Source of the DNA: Prolixibacteraceae bacterium
GTDB taxonomy: Bacteria > Bacteroidota > Bacteroidia > Bacteroidales > Prolixibacteraceae
Direction: 5' to 3'
Assembly: GCA_028282195.1 (NCBI GenBank)
Contig: JANQII010000185.1
Coordinates: forward strand, 1-34,416
DNA: 34,416 nucleotides
This document shows, in pieces, positions 8,453 through 17,292 of the stretch. The position numbers and the translations under genes are program-made. The notes below the pieces were generated by a model, which saw only the letters and a program-made list of their open reading frames with translations, was not told the origin of the DNA and did no database searches. Positions within the stretch are counted from its first letter, which is position 1. Every line of letters begins with the position of its first letter.

Positions 8453-9841
8453 TCATCGACCAAGTATCTTATCTGTACCTATCCAAAAAAATCTTGGCCT
8501 ATAAGTCGAAACATCGTCATGTAATTGCTCCCAATCTTCAGTATTGACATTGTAACTTATTAATATCATCCCATTTTTAGTAAACTGAGGATGCGCCATT
8601 GCATTATATGTAAATTGTTTAGGGTGATTCTGCTCTAGAGTTGTATATATCAACTGCTTATTATACCATGGTCCTTCAGGATTATCTGCAATAAAGGTGA
8701 AAATCTTCCCAGATTTAAATTGTTTATCTTGTGTTAAAAGGACAAATTTATCCTTCAACTTAAAAACATTAAATTGTGAAGAAATTGCCACAGCCGAGAG
8801 CCCGGACATCTTAACAGCATCCGTTGATTCAGGACTCCAGTTCAAACCATCAAAATATTCCCAACTCTCATATAATTTTTCGATGGTGGTCCTTGCTACC
8901 AAAGCATCCGATACAGGAATTAACCCATTATCTACATCTTTCTGAGCATATATATAAATATAATTATTGTTCTTTAATACCGCCATCCCAAAATGAATGT
9001 TTGAAGATCCTTTAAATGGTATGTTAACTGTTTGGTACAACTCCAGTCCGGGTAAATTATATTCCAAAATGTCAGTTGTCTTATAACAAAACCCCCACAT
9101 TCCTGTTTCTTTTTGAAACATTTTTGTTTGAAAGACAAACAACTTGTTAGAATTTACAAAACCATGTCCCGGCCAATACCATTCTATATGCTCATCAGTC
9201 ACACCCGGCGGCACAGCTGCAGACGATTTTTCCCCATTAGTACCGTAGATCGCACTTACAAATGGATCGTCATACAGAATATACGTATTCCTATACATAT
9301 GATCTTTCATAGAACGCGCTCCATTTGTAACTGGCCCAATAAATGAATCCCCCATTAAAAATATTGATCTCCCATCCGGCAACTCAATTGAATATGTTCC
9401 ATCACCACCAGTAACACTTCCATTATCTGGGATTAGCCTCCTTGCAAAAACTTCATCTAATCCATTAATCTCTACATTCGTAGTTATTTGTGATATTATC
9501 TGATTGTTTTTTAGAAGAGCAATAGAAACTGGAAATAATTCATTATAAGGCAAGTTCGTAAAAAAGCATTTATTTTTTTCAATGTTATTTATTATAAGAC
9601 TATCCTCGAGGACGTAAACTTTATAATAATCAAACTCAATGGTCTCTTCTATTTCCCATGAAAGAAAAATAGTATCGGCATTAGATGAATGTTCCACCTT
9701 TAAAAATGCACCATTTGAATAATCTTCATTAAAAAGATTAGGATTCAGCTTTTGACCATCATCATCTCTAATACATGATGACAGTATGGATATTACAATA
9801 AAACAACAAATCAATATTTTTCCTTTTGCTTTTTCCATCAT
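8453..9841 (-). CDS. DUF5005/DUF4185-type propeller lipoprotein with N-terminal Fn3-like domain
   Basis: This is a 462-residue lipoprotein (lipobox LSSC, Cys 23). Residues about 40-125 look like a fibronectin-III domain (TIFLSWEIEETIEFDYYKVY). The rest is a propeller beginning with RRLIPDNGSVTGGDGTYSIE, LPDGRSIFLMGDSFIG and, later, YRNTYILYDD, WYWPGHGF, NIHFGMAV and YNAMAHPQF. The GGDG-YS plus GDSF pattern matches the first blade of DUF5005/DUF4185 proteins, and the overall architecture resembles five-bladed propeller glycosidases. It is only distantly related to the two DUF4185-like paralogs in this locus. The gene lies 80 bases after susD, so it could be the surface glycan-binding protein or a surface endo-enzyme. 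No activity can be assigned from sequence. Confidence 0.6.
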   Translation of the reverse strand: MMEKAKGKILICCFIVISILSSCIRDDDGQKLNPNLFNEDYSNGAFLKVEHSSNADTIFLSWEIEETIEFDYYKVYVLEDSLIINNIEKNKCFFTNLPYNELFPVSIALLKNNQIISQITTNVEINGLDEVFARRLIPDNGSVTGGDGTYSIELPDGRSIFLMGDSFIGPVTNGARSMKDHMYRNTYILYDDPFVSAIYGTNGEKSSAAVPPGVTDEHIEWYWPGHGFVNSNKLFVFQTKMFQKETGMWGFCYKTTDILEYNLPGLELYQTVNIPFKGSSNIHFGMAVLKNNNYIYIYAQKDVDNGLIPVSDALVARTTIEKLYESWEYFDGLNWSPESTDAVKMSGLSAVAISSQFNVFKLKDKFVLLTQDKQFKSGKIFTFIADNPEGPWYNKQLIYTTLEQNHPKQFTYNAMAHPQFTKNGMILISYNVNTEDWEQLHDDVSTYRPRFFWIGTDKILGR

Positions 9842-9921
9842 CCTAAGAATTTAATACCTCATATAAACGTGTGAAATCCACATACTAATTGGAAGAATTA
9901 TCCTGTATAAACCTTAGAATT

Positions 9922-11448
9922 CTAATCCCTGGTTAAATTTGGATTTAATCGTTTTTCTCTTAATGGATATGGAAACAGAAGGTCATTCTCTTCAAATACA
10001 AATCCTTCAGGATGGCCAGGTGCGTTATATCCAATTAGATCAACGATATTTCCTGTGGTAACATTGAGTGCTTTTTTAGTTCTGAGCATGTCATACCATG
10101 TTTGGCCTTCATAACACATCTCCCAAAAACGCTCCTTTAAGACATCGTCAATAATTAAAGAATTCGGTTTAGTCTCACCAGGATTTGCTCTACTCCTAAC
10201 CCAAAAATATGCAGAAATAGCTGCCATATCAGTAGTGGTTCCACCATCCATCTGAATCTTTGCTTCTGCAAAGGTCAACAACACATCCGCAAAGGTCAAT
10301 AGAGGATAATTACTTCCCGATGTCCCTGATTCCGCTCCATTATTATCCCAATGTTTGTAAATGAATGGTCGTTCAAAGTCAACTATAACATTTGGATCAT
10401 CTAGTGACTCATGTTTAGTGTAAAAAAATCCTTTTTCTTCTGTCCTTTTATCCCCTGGTATATATGAATCATAAAAAGGTAAAGCTGGAGCAAGAGCACC
10501 TCCGTTGGAACCAGCAACAGATATTGGTTGTATTGGTTCTGGATATGGTAATAAATTAAAATGAACCGGAGATCTACCATACTGGACATCACGTTGGATC
10601 ATAAAAATAAATTCTCCTGAATTATCATTTGCAGGATTTCTTAGGTCAGAGTAATTATTGAAAAGATAAAAATTTCCACTATAAGCCACTGCCTGTGCCT
10701 GTTCATATGCTTTTTCATAGTACTCAATACTTTTTTGTAATGGGTAACCTGCCATTGTTAAATATACTTTTGCAAGTAACGTTTTAACAGCACCTTTCGC
10801 AACCCTTCCTTCGATACTGCTCCATGTATTATTTTGCATTAAAGAATCTGCCGCTAACAAGTCTTTTTCAATTTGTAAATAAATGTTTTCAATCGTTGAT
10901 AATTCAATTTCGTTATTATTTGCATCTTTGGTACTTGCGAGAATTAAAGGAACTTCCCCATATAACCGAACTAAATCAAAATAATGAAAAGCGCGAAGAA
11001 AATATACTTCACCCCATAAGTTATTTTTGTTCGATTCGTCAATTATATCTGAATTAACCTCGGCAATATTTTCAATAACACTATTGCAATTATTAATCGC
11101 CTTATAACTGGTTTCCCAGATTTTTTCAACATAAGTATTTTCTTCCTGGATATTCAAGTTAATAGCTTGGTTAAGATCTATATTACTTGATGAATATGGT
11201 CTTTCGGCATATCCGTGTAGATATTCCAAAAATAAGTATGTTTGCGTGCCAGGTCCAATTACACCCTCGAACCTATTATCCAAGAAAGTATAAATTCCGT
11301 TTACTGCTGCATTAATTTGAGCTTCAGATTCAAAATAGAAATCGGGTGAAAGAAATGATTTTGGTTCTTCTTCAAGAAAGGAATCACATGAAGTAATTAG
11401 TATAATTAACGACATGAAACATGTTAACTTAAAAATATATTTTTTCAT
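9922..11448 (-). CDS. susD: SusD/RagB-family glycan-binding lipoprotein (PUL 1)
   Basis: This 508-residue outer-membrane lipoprotein (lipobox ITSC, Cys 21) forms the lid of the SusC transporter and binds glycan at the cell surface. Typical SusD features are FLEEEPKSFLSPDFYFES immediately after the lipidated Cys, the helical TPR-like segment AAVNGIYTFLD, YFLRAFHYFDLVRLYGEVPL, AKGAVKTLLAKVYLTMAG, and the C-terminal LLTFAEAKIQ and ERFWEMCYEGQTWYDMLR blocks. It starts 13 bases downstream of susC, as expected for the paired operon. Length is normal. Substrate cannot be read from SusD; the adjacent GH92 suggests a mannose-containing glycan. Confidence 0.95.
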   Translation of the reverse strand: MKKYIFKLTCFMSLIILITSCDSFLEEEPKSFLSPDFYFESEAQINAAVNGIYTFLDNRFEGVIGPGTQTYLFLEYLHGYAERPYSSSNIDLNQAINLNIQEENTYVEKIWETSYKAINNCNSVIENIAEVNSDIIDESNKNNLWGEVYFLRAFHYFDLVRLYGEVPLILASTKDANNNEIELSTIENIYLQIEKDLLAADSLMQNNTWSSIEGRVAKGAVKTLLAKVYLTMAGYPLQKSIEYYEKAYEQAQAVAYSGNFYLFNNYSDLRNPANDNSGEFIFMIQRDVQYGRSPVHFNLLPYPEPIQPISVAGSNGGALAPALPFYDSYIPGDKRTEEKGFFYTKHESLDDPNVIVDFERPFIYKHWDNNGAESGTSGSNYPLLTFADVLLTFAEAKIQMDGGTTTDMAAISAYFWVRSRANPGETKPNSLIIDDVLKERFWEMCYEGQTWYDMLRTKKALNVTTGNIVDLIGYNAPGHPEGFVFEENDLLFPYPLREKRLNPNLTRD

Positions 11449-11461
11449 AACTCTTTACTCA

Positions 11462-14400
11462 TTAAAATGTAATCTTAATATTACAGGAGATTGTTGTTGG
11501 CCTGGGATACGAATAGAACTCAATTCCCTGACCTGTATCAGCTGAGAACATCCCTAGCTCTGGATCGAAACCAGGGAAAGAACTAAACACATGCGCATTT
11601 TCAATATTTACGCCTAAATTTAAACTCTTAATTGCTTTAGTCTTTTTTAATAATCTTGAATTAAATTCATAGGAAATTGCAATATTTCTTATTCTTAAGA
11701 AATCGCCATTATATATCATGCGAGAATCTTTTTCATTTTCACCAAAATACACATCAGAAGGAAGACGAATGGCAGCAATCATTGTATTTTGATTTTCAGG
11801 AGTCCAAGCGTCAAGCACAGAGGTTCTTGAATTACCATAAATCTGCCTGTTTTCCATCATCGTAGATGTAACTCCCAGAATTTTTGCTCCATAGTTATAA
11901 TTTAAGTCTATCATTAAAGAAAGACCTTTGTAACTAAAGGTATTAACTAAGGTCATGTCTCCTTTGGGTAAACCATTGCCCATTATTTTCCGATCATCGT
12001 CATTAAGTATCCCATTACCATCAACATCTTCAAATTTTAGATCACCAGGTTTTTTCCCATAAATCGCAGCTTTGTCAATTTCATCCAGCCCCCAAGTACC
12101 AATTCTATTTAGAACAAAGTGTGAAGCCCACTCTTCTCCTTCTTTTGCAATTGTTTCATTCCCGGTATCTATTGTTTCTCCTCCAATGTCAACCACTTTG
12201 AGCTTATTTGTTGAGAAAATGAAATTAGTCTTCCATTTAAAATTGCTATAATCTATATTACGTGAAGACATGGTAAACTCAAATCCTTCATTTACAATTT
12301 CTCCCAGGTTGGTCCACGTATTAGAATATCCTGTCGTGTATGGCACTTGTTTCATAAACAATAAATCATGAGTCGATTTATTATAATAATCCATTATTAT
12401 TTCAAGACGATTATCCCAAAGGGCTATATCCGTTCCAATATTAAATTGTGTTGATGTCTCCCACTTTAGGTCTTCATTTCCTAAATTGCCCAGAACAACA
12501 TATGGTTTTAGGGTATTATTAAAAACTACAGAACCGTTTTGATAAGAGGAAATTGTTCTGTAGTTTGGTATAGCGGCGTTACCTACAGAACCATAACTTA
12601 ATCTTAGCTTAAGGTTATTCATTACATTCTTTGCGGATTGAAAAAAATTCTCTTCAGAGATTCGCCACGCTAATGATGCTGAAGGGAAAAAGCCATATTT
12701 ATTGTTGTCACCAAAATTTGAAGCTCCATCTAATCTTAATGTTGCTCCAAGAAGATACCTATCATTAAAGCTTTGATTCATCCTAAAATAATAAGAATTC
12801 ATCGTATTTTGGGACATACTGGAAGTTGGTTGATGATAAGTAGTTCCTGCTGCAAGATTATGATATTCAAAATAATCATCAAAATAATTCTCTGAACCAG
12901 CTGAATTTGATTCAAAACGCTCATAATACCAACTAGCACCCAACACATAAGAAGATTTCAATTTATTATCAAAGAAAGAGTTATCATACGATAAGTAGTC
13001 CTCATTTGACCATTTCTTCCCTACTACATTTAGAATGTCAGCATATCCATTATTTATTTCACTTACATCCAACAGTCCTGCTTTTGCATAATTAATGTTT
13101 CTTTGATTAATGGTCTGATAATCGCCCTTAACAGTAAGTGTTAGATTCTTATGTAGTTTAAATGTTGAGATTAAATTGAACACCGTAAAATTCTCATCCC
13201 ATATTTTTTTTTGCTCTTGTAACAAAAGAATTGGATTTTCACCTGGTTCTCCAAGAGGATAATCATTTTTTCTTCCAAGGGTTCCATCTTCATATTCAAC
13301 AGGCACAATTGGTGGCATTTCAATCATGTTCCTCACTGGACCTTGTCCGAAACCACCTTCCATTTCATTTCGTTTCGAGGAACTAGAGGTGACAATAGCT
13401 TGTACATTTAGCCAGCGGTTAATATCGCTTCTAACGTTTATAGTTCCGGATAATCTCTTCGAATAAGTATATTTTACCAATCCCTCAAAATCTTGATACC
13501 CAATACTCGCAAACATTGATGTATTGTCATTTCCTGAAGAAAATGAGATGTTGTGGTCATTTGTAATCGCATTTTGAGTGAGTGCTTCTTGCCAGTCAGT
13601 ATCATATTTTGGCGATGCAATTAAATTTCCGTGATTATCTCTCGTGTAATTTCCCAATGCGTCTTTCTCATAGTAAAAAAGATTTTCCATTGGATTCTCT
13701 AAGTGTGGCATTATCTTACCACTATATGCATATGCTCGTTTTTGTACGTCCATATATTCGTTGGCATTAAGGACATCAATTTTACGATTAAGAAATCCCA
13801 CACCAACTTTTCCATTGTAACTCAAAGTTCCTTTATCCCCTTTTCCACTTTTAGTCGTAATAAGAACTACTCCATTAGAACCTTTTGCACCATACATCGC
13901 AGTTGCTGCGGCATCTTTCAAAATATCTATAGATTCAACGTTTGCAGAATTAATCATCCTGGGGTCAATCCCGACTACTCCATCCAATACGTAAATAGGA
14001 TCGGCTCCAGCATTAATAGATCCCATACCTCTAATTCTTAAAGTAGATCCACCGCCAGGCTTACCGGAGAAAGAAACATTTCGTACACCAGCCACCTTAC
14101 CCGCCATACTTTCCATAATATTGAAGGCTGTTGTTCTCTCAACCATTTCTTCGCTTGCTACAGAACCAACAGCTGCAGTAAGTTCTGACCTGGATAAAGT
14201 ACCATAACCGATAGCAACTACCTCCTCAATACCAATTGCATCGATTAGCATGGTTACATTAATATTTGTTTGATTACCAATGATAATTTCCTGTGTTAGC
14301 ATCCCAATAAATGAAAATACCAATGTGTTATCATCACCAACATCAGCTATCAAGTAATTTCCGTCAATATCTGTAATTGTACCTTTTGTTGTTCCTTTCA

Positions 14401-14866
14401 CAACAATTGTTACACCAGGAAGAGGTTCTCCACTATCATCCCTGACTGTCCCAGAAATGATGCGCTGTTGATTATCTGCAACAATTAATTCATCAATTGT
14501 ATCTTCAGAAGTTAAAACTATGAACCTGTCTTTTACAACGTATTTCACATCTGTTCCAGTAAATAACTGATCTAAAACATCATATATCTTCAGATCCTTA
14601 ATACTTAATGATATTTTACGATCCAGATCTATAATCTTACCGCTATACATGAAACAAAATTCGCTTTGATCTTCTATTTCAGCTATTACATCCTTTACTG
14701 TAACTTCTGTCAAGTTTAGGTTAATCATTTTTGATTGCGAATAACTATTACCCGCAAAGATTGAGCCAACAGAAATAAAAAGTAGTAGACTGATTAGTTT
14801 CATAATCTTTAACAGTTTTTTCCACCCAGAAAAAAAACTTCCAGGGCAATCATAATTTTTTTTCAT
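11462..14866 (-). CDS. susC: SusC-type TonB-dependent transporter with STN domain (PUL 1)
   Basis: This 1134-residue outer-membrane transporter imports oligosaccharides with SusD. Domains in order: a signal peptide ending near SYSQ; an STN domain (about 50-115, VKDVIAEIEDQSEFCFMYSG, YVVKDRFIVLTS); a carboxypeptidase-D-like barrel-associated domain (about 136-220, ISGTVRDDSGEPLPGVTIVV); a plug (about 225-345, with LRIRGMGSINAGADPIYVLD and DAAATAMYGAKGSNGVVLI); then the 22-strand barrel. The STN domain is the periplasmic signalling module that contacts FecR-type anti-sigma factors, matching the fecR and sigma genes directly upstream. The start is chosen as 14866; MKLISLLLFIS about 20 codons later is an alternative. 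Two stem-loops precede the gene. Confidence 0.96.
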   Translation of the reverse strand: MKKNYDCPGSFFSGWKKLLKIMKLISLLLFISVGSIFAGNSYSQSKMINLNLTEVTVKDVIAEIEDQSEFCFMYSGKIIDLDRKISLSIKDLKIYDVLDQLFTGTDVKYVVKDRFIVLTSEDTIDELIVADNQQRIISGTVRDDSGEPLPGVTIVVKGTTKGTITDIDGNYLIADVGDDNTLVFSFIGMLTQEIIIGNQTNINVTMLIDAIGIEEVVAIGYGTLSRSELTAAVGSVASEEMVERTTAFNIMESMAGKVAGVRNVSFSGKPGGGSTLRIRGMGSINAGADPIYVLDGVVGIDPRMINSANVESIDILKDAAATAMYGAKGSNGVVLITTKSGKGDKGTLSYNGKVGVGFLNRKIDVLNANEYMDVQKRAYAYSGKIMPHLENPMENLFYYEKDALGNYTRDNHGNLIASPKYDTDWQEALTQNAITNDHNISFSSGNDNTSMFASIGYQDFEGLVKYTYSKRLSGTINVRSDINRWLNVQAIVTSSSSKRNEMEGGFGQGPVRNMIEMPPIVPVEYEDGTLGRKNDYPLGEPGENPILLLQEQKKIWDENFTVFNLISTFKLHKNLTLTVKGDYQTINQRNINYAKAGLLDVSEINNGYADILNVVGKKWSNEDYLSYDNSFFDNKLKSSYVLGASWYYERFESNSAGSENYFDDYFEYHNLAAGTTYHQPTSSMSQNTMNSYYFRMNQSFNDRYLLGATLRLDGASNFGDNNKYGFFPSASLAWRISEENFFQSAKNVMNNLKLRLSYGSVGNAAIPNYRTISSYQNGSVVFNNTLKPYVVLGNLGNEDLKWETSTQFNIGTDIALWDNRLEIIMDYYNKSTHDLLFMKQVPYTTGYSNTWTNLGEIVNEGFEFTMSSRNIDYSNFKWKTNFIFSTNKLKVVDIGGETIDTGNETIAKEGEEWASHFVLNRIGTWGLDEIDKAAIYGKKPGDLKFEDVDGNGILNDDDRKIMGNGLPKGDMTLVNTFSYKGLSLMIDLNYNYGAKILGVTSTMMENRQIYGNSRTSVLDAWTPENQNTMIAAIRLPSDVYFGENEKDSRMIYNGDFLRIRNIAISYEFNSRLLKKTKAIKSLNLGVNIENAHVFSSFPGFDPELGMFSADTGQGIEFYSYPRPTTISCNIKITF

Positions 14867-14895
14867 ACTTTTGCATTGATTAGTTTTTTAATTTT

Positions 14896-14914
14896 CCTGT
14901 TATGATTTGACAGG
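14896..14914 (-). promoter_or_regulatory. Small stem-loop in the susC leader
   Basis: CCTGT and ACAGG arms enclose a nine-base loop about 30 bases upstream of the susC ATG at 14866, on the transcribed strand. The stem is only five base pairs, so it may be incidental. It lies next to a much stronger hairpin at 14933-14958. Confidence 0.25.
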
Positions 14915-14932
14915 ATTAAAATCTTAATTCTT

Positions 14933-14958
14933 CAGGGGAATGTAGGCGCATTCCCCTG
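14933..14958 (-). promoter_or_regulatory. Strong 10-bp stem-loop between fecR and susC
   Basis: CAGGGGAATG (14933-14942) and CATTCCCCTG (14949-14958) form a perfect ten-base-pair stem with a six-base loop, in the 146-base gap between the fecR stop and the susC start. On the transcribed minus strand it is not followed by a T-run, so it is more likely an mRNA processing, stability or attenuation element than a classical terminator. The T-rich flank is on the plus-strand side. Confidence 0.55.
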
Positions 14959-15012
14959 TTGTTTTTTAAGTGTTATTAATTCATAGGCATCATTTTTAAT
15001 AGGTTACAATCT

Positions 15013-16080
15013 TTATTTATGAGATATTATTATTCTTTGTTTTGAATAAGAACCATCCTCATTTTTTGTTCGTGGAAGAATATTATAGCGTATAGGTGTT
15101 GCAATCGTCATTAAATCTAAAATCTGAGACAAGGGTTCATTCTCCAACGTTACAGTATACGTATATTGCTCTACCATACTATCCAGATGGAATTCAACAT
15201 TGTAACTTCTACTCAGTTTATTTACAACATCAACAATAGGAGTTTCTTCAAATATTAAAAAACCATCCTTCCAGGCAATATATTTTTTAATATCACCTTG
15301 CATACTAGTAACTTTGCCTGTAGTTCTATTATAGACTAATCTTTGACTTGGTTTCATTGTTGCAATTGTAGAAACTTGATGACCGTCAATAATTTTCTCT
15401 AATTGGACTTTCCCATTCACCAGAGTTGTCTCGATGCCACTCATCCCGCTATATGCCAGAACATTAAAAGTAGTTCCTAAAGCTTTTACTCTTAATCTTT
15501 CAGCATTTACAACGAATGGTTTTTGGGGATTGTGAACCACCTCAAAAAATCCTTCCCCTTTTAAAGTTACTTCCCGTGAGCTTTCTGCAAATTGTTGTGG
15601 ATATTTAAGTGTACTACCATGATTTAAATGCACTTTTGTTCCATCGGATAACTCGACAACGGTAATTGAACCTACAGGAGAATATACCTCTAAAGAATCC
15701 TTCAGAAGTATTTGATTCATTTCTACGAAAGAATTATATTCTGATTTAGTATATATTAAAATCGCCAAAATTGGTAATAAAAGTACTGCTGCTACTTTTG
15801 TTACCCATGACAATGTAGAACCTAAGGAAATTACCTTATTTTTTTCTTGCTTTTGTGCAAAATCTGAATTCTTAAGTCTCTTTTGAATTTCGTCAAACAT
15901 CTTGATAAATTTCCCATCTTCAATTAAATTTTGTTCTTCGTTATAAGCTTCCCAATCATCAACTACAATTTTTTTTTCTGATTCCAGATGTATATCATTT
16001 TTTATCCATCTTATAACCTTGTCCAATTCTTCTTCACTACAAGTGTTATTTAAATATTTTCTTAAAAGTTCTTTATTCAT
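15013..16080 (-). CDS. FecR-family anti-sigma factor
   Basis: This 355-residue inner-membrane anti-sigma regulator has a cytoplasmic N-terminal part (MNKELLRKYLNNTCSEEELD) that would hold the sigma factor. One membrane segment follows (about 93-110, VAAVLLLPILAILIYT), then a periplasmic FecR domain (GTKVHLNHGSTLKYPQQF, REVTLKGEGFFEVVHNPQKP, VKALGTTFNVLAY) and a C-terminal DUF4974/STN-like domain (FEETPIVDVVNKLSRSYNVE). It is known to relay substrate binding by an STN-bearing SusC into release of the ECF sigma factor, and all three parts are adjacent here. The start codon is 13 bases after a strong hairpin. Confidence 0.95.
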   Translation of the reverse strand: MNKELLRKYLNNTCSEEELDKVIRWIKNDIHLESEKKIVVDDWEAYNEEQNLIEDGKFIKMFDEIQKRLKNSDFAQKQEKNKVISLGSTLSWVTKVAAVLLLPILAILIYTKSEYNSFVEMNQILLKDSLEVYSPVGSITVVELSDGTKVHLNHGSTLKYPQQFAESSREVTLKGEGFFEVVHNPQKPFVVNAERLRVKALGTTFNVLAYSGMSGIETTLVNGKVQLEKIIDGHQVSTIATMKPSQRLVYNRTTGKVTSMQGDIKKYIAWKDGFLIFEETPIVDVVNKLSRSYNVEFHLDSMVEQYTYTVTLENEPLSQILDLMTIATPIRYNILPRTKNEDGSYSKQRIIISHK

Positions 16081-16093
16081 CAGTTTTGGTTAA

Positions 16094-16120
16094 ATACTTC
16101 CCTGCATTACAGGGAAGTAT
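16094..16120 (-). promoter_or_regulatory. Strong 11-bp stem-loop just upstream of fecR
   Basis: ATACTTCCCTG (16094-16104) and CAGGGAAGTAT (16110-16120) make a perfect 11-base-pair stem with a five-base loop. It ends 13 bases before the fecR ATG at 16080, inside the 143-base sigma-fecR gap. In the transcript it could limit ribosome access to fecR or separate sigma and fecR expression. There is no T-run downstream, so a classical terminator is unlikely. Confidence 0.55.
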
Positions 16121-16223
16121 ATTTCCTTTCTAACTAAACGATAACATATGCAAGACTTCGAATAAATGTTACATTTAGTTATACGCATAACATTGTCATA
16201 AGGAGTAGTGGAAAAACTTTTTT

Positions 16224-16832
16224 TTAAGAAATAAATAAGTAGACAAATAAAAGATTGATCAACAACCCATTATCAATGTTCTTTTTTAAAAAAGAAAGTG
16301 TATTTGTCATGTGTTTCTTTACAGTATTTACACTTATATTTAGTTTTTTTGCAATTTCTGCATGCGATAATCCTTCTTCTCGACTAAGTGTATAAATCTC
16401 TTTTTGACGAGGTGTTAATGAATTCAATAACTGTGTAACTTGTTCTTTAAGTTCATTGTATTGAACCTCATCCATTAGATTTGCACTATTCTCTACTTGA
16501 ATTGATTTTAAATATTCTAAATATTTTTTTTCACTTAACCTTTTTCGCAAAAGACTTATTGTGTGGTTATATGTTATAGTAAAAATATAAGAATCAAATG
16601 AAGAATATAAATCAATTTTTCCTCTTGATTCCCATATCTTTACAAATACTTCTTGAACAATTTCATTAGCATCCACTTCATGTTTAACATACCTTAACAC
16701 AAACCCGTATAATCTTTTACAATAACGTTCATAAATGTGATAAAAAGCAATCTCATTATCGCTTTTTATAAGTTCAAGAAGTTCTCTGTTTGTTTTATCA
16801 CTAATCAATATTCTAGCAAGTTTTTGAAACAA
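16224..16832 (-). CDS. ECF sigma factor, FecI-like (Bacteroidota expansion type)
   Basis: This RNA polymerase sigma-70 factor of the extracytoplasmic-function class is about 202 residues long. Region 2 spans roughly residues 15-95 (NEIAFYHIYERYCKRLYGFV, ANEIVQEVFVKIWESRGKID). Region 4 spans roughly 135-188 (LTPRQKEIYTLSREEGLSHA, EIAKKLNISVNTVKKHM, the helix-turn-helix). The hydrophobic tail LLINLLFVYLFIS is common in this group. The frame has no ATG at its start: the first available start is TTG at 16832, and a second TTG lies at 16808. It probably activates the susC operon when FecR is relieved. It precedes fecR in the same orientation. Confidence 0.92.
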   Translation of the reverse strand: MFQKLARILISDKTNRELLELIKSDNEIAFYHIYERYCKRLYGFVLRYVKHEVDANEIVQEVFVKIWESRGKIDLYSSFDSYIFTITYNHTISLLRKRLSEKKYLEYLKSIQVENSANLMDEVQYNELKEQVTQLLNSLTPRQKEIYTLSREEGLSHAEIAKKLNISVNTVKKHMTNTLSFLKKNIDNGLLINLLFVYLFIS

Positions 16833-17292
16833 ATATATGTCTTTAACTTTTATAAAAGACAGATTTTGACAATAATTTATTAAGTACGATTCCCGTATTG
16901 ACTTTTTAGTATAAATGTTGCTATATTCCTAAATAACAACATCATGACTTCCTCTATACCAGCACAGTTTATTGTCTTACAAAATGAACATATGACACAA
17001 ATTTCTCTTACGACATACTACTGAACTTCCCGAGACAGCGGTTATTACAATCCTATATAAGAAAAAGTTAACACTTAAATAATAAGTGCTAACTAATATA
17101 AGGATTGAATAAGATTACGAGAATTAATTTAGTAGCTAGTAAAAGTTTTTTAAAATGAAGAAAGTTAATTTTTCATAATTCATTCTCATTTTAATAAAGC
17201 TTATTTAAGTAACTCCAATATTTTGACAAAACTGCTCAAAATCTTTAGATTTTGAGTAAGGTCTGAACACATCCGGTTTTATCCTAATAGTG
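16833..17292. other. Intergenic region upstream of the sigma factor
   Basis: I find no coding region in these 460 bases. The region contains an imperfect inverted repeat at 17067-17093 (GTTAACACTTA / TAAGTGCTAAC, five-base loop) and a near-perfect palindrome at 17235-17256. It must also contain the sigma gene promoter, but no clear Bacteroidota TAnnTTTG box is visible at a sensible distance. Confidence 0.6.
17235..17256 (-). terminator. Candidate terminator after the DUF4185-like copy B gene
   Basis: CTCAAAATCT (17235-17244) and AGATTTTGAG (17247-17256) form a ten-base palindrome with a two-base centre, 36 bases past the stop codon at 17293. On the minus strand it is followed by CAGTTTTGTC, a weak T-rich tail. 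The stem is AT-rich, so the call is tentative. Confidence 0.35.

Noticed and set aside
13703..14041. A 112-codon plus-strand frame
   Set aside because: It lies wholly inside susC of PUL 1, antisense, with Cys/His/Phe-rich composition typical of shadow frames.
14933..14958. The fecR-susC hairpin as a rho-independent terminator
   Set aside because: The T-rich tract is on the plus-strand side, but all nearby genes run on the minus strand, where no T-run follows.
16830..16837. TATATTTG on the minus strand as the sigma gene -7 box
   Set aside because: It overlaps the apparent TTG start codon, so it cannot be that gene's promoter unless translation starts further downstream.
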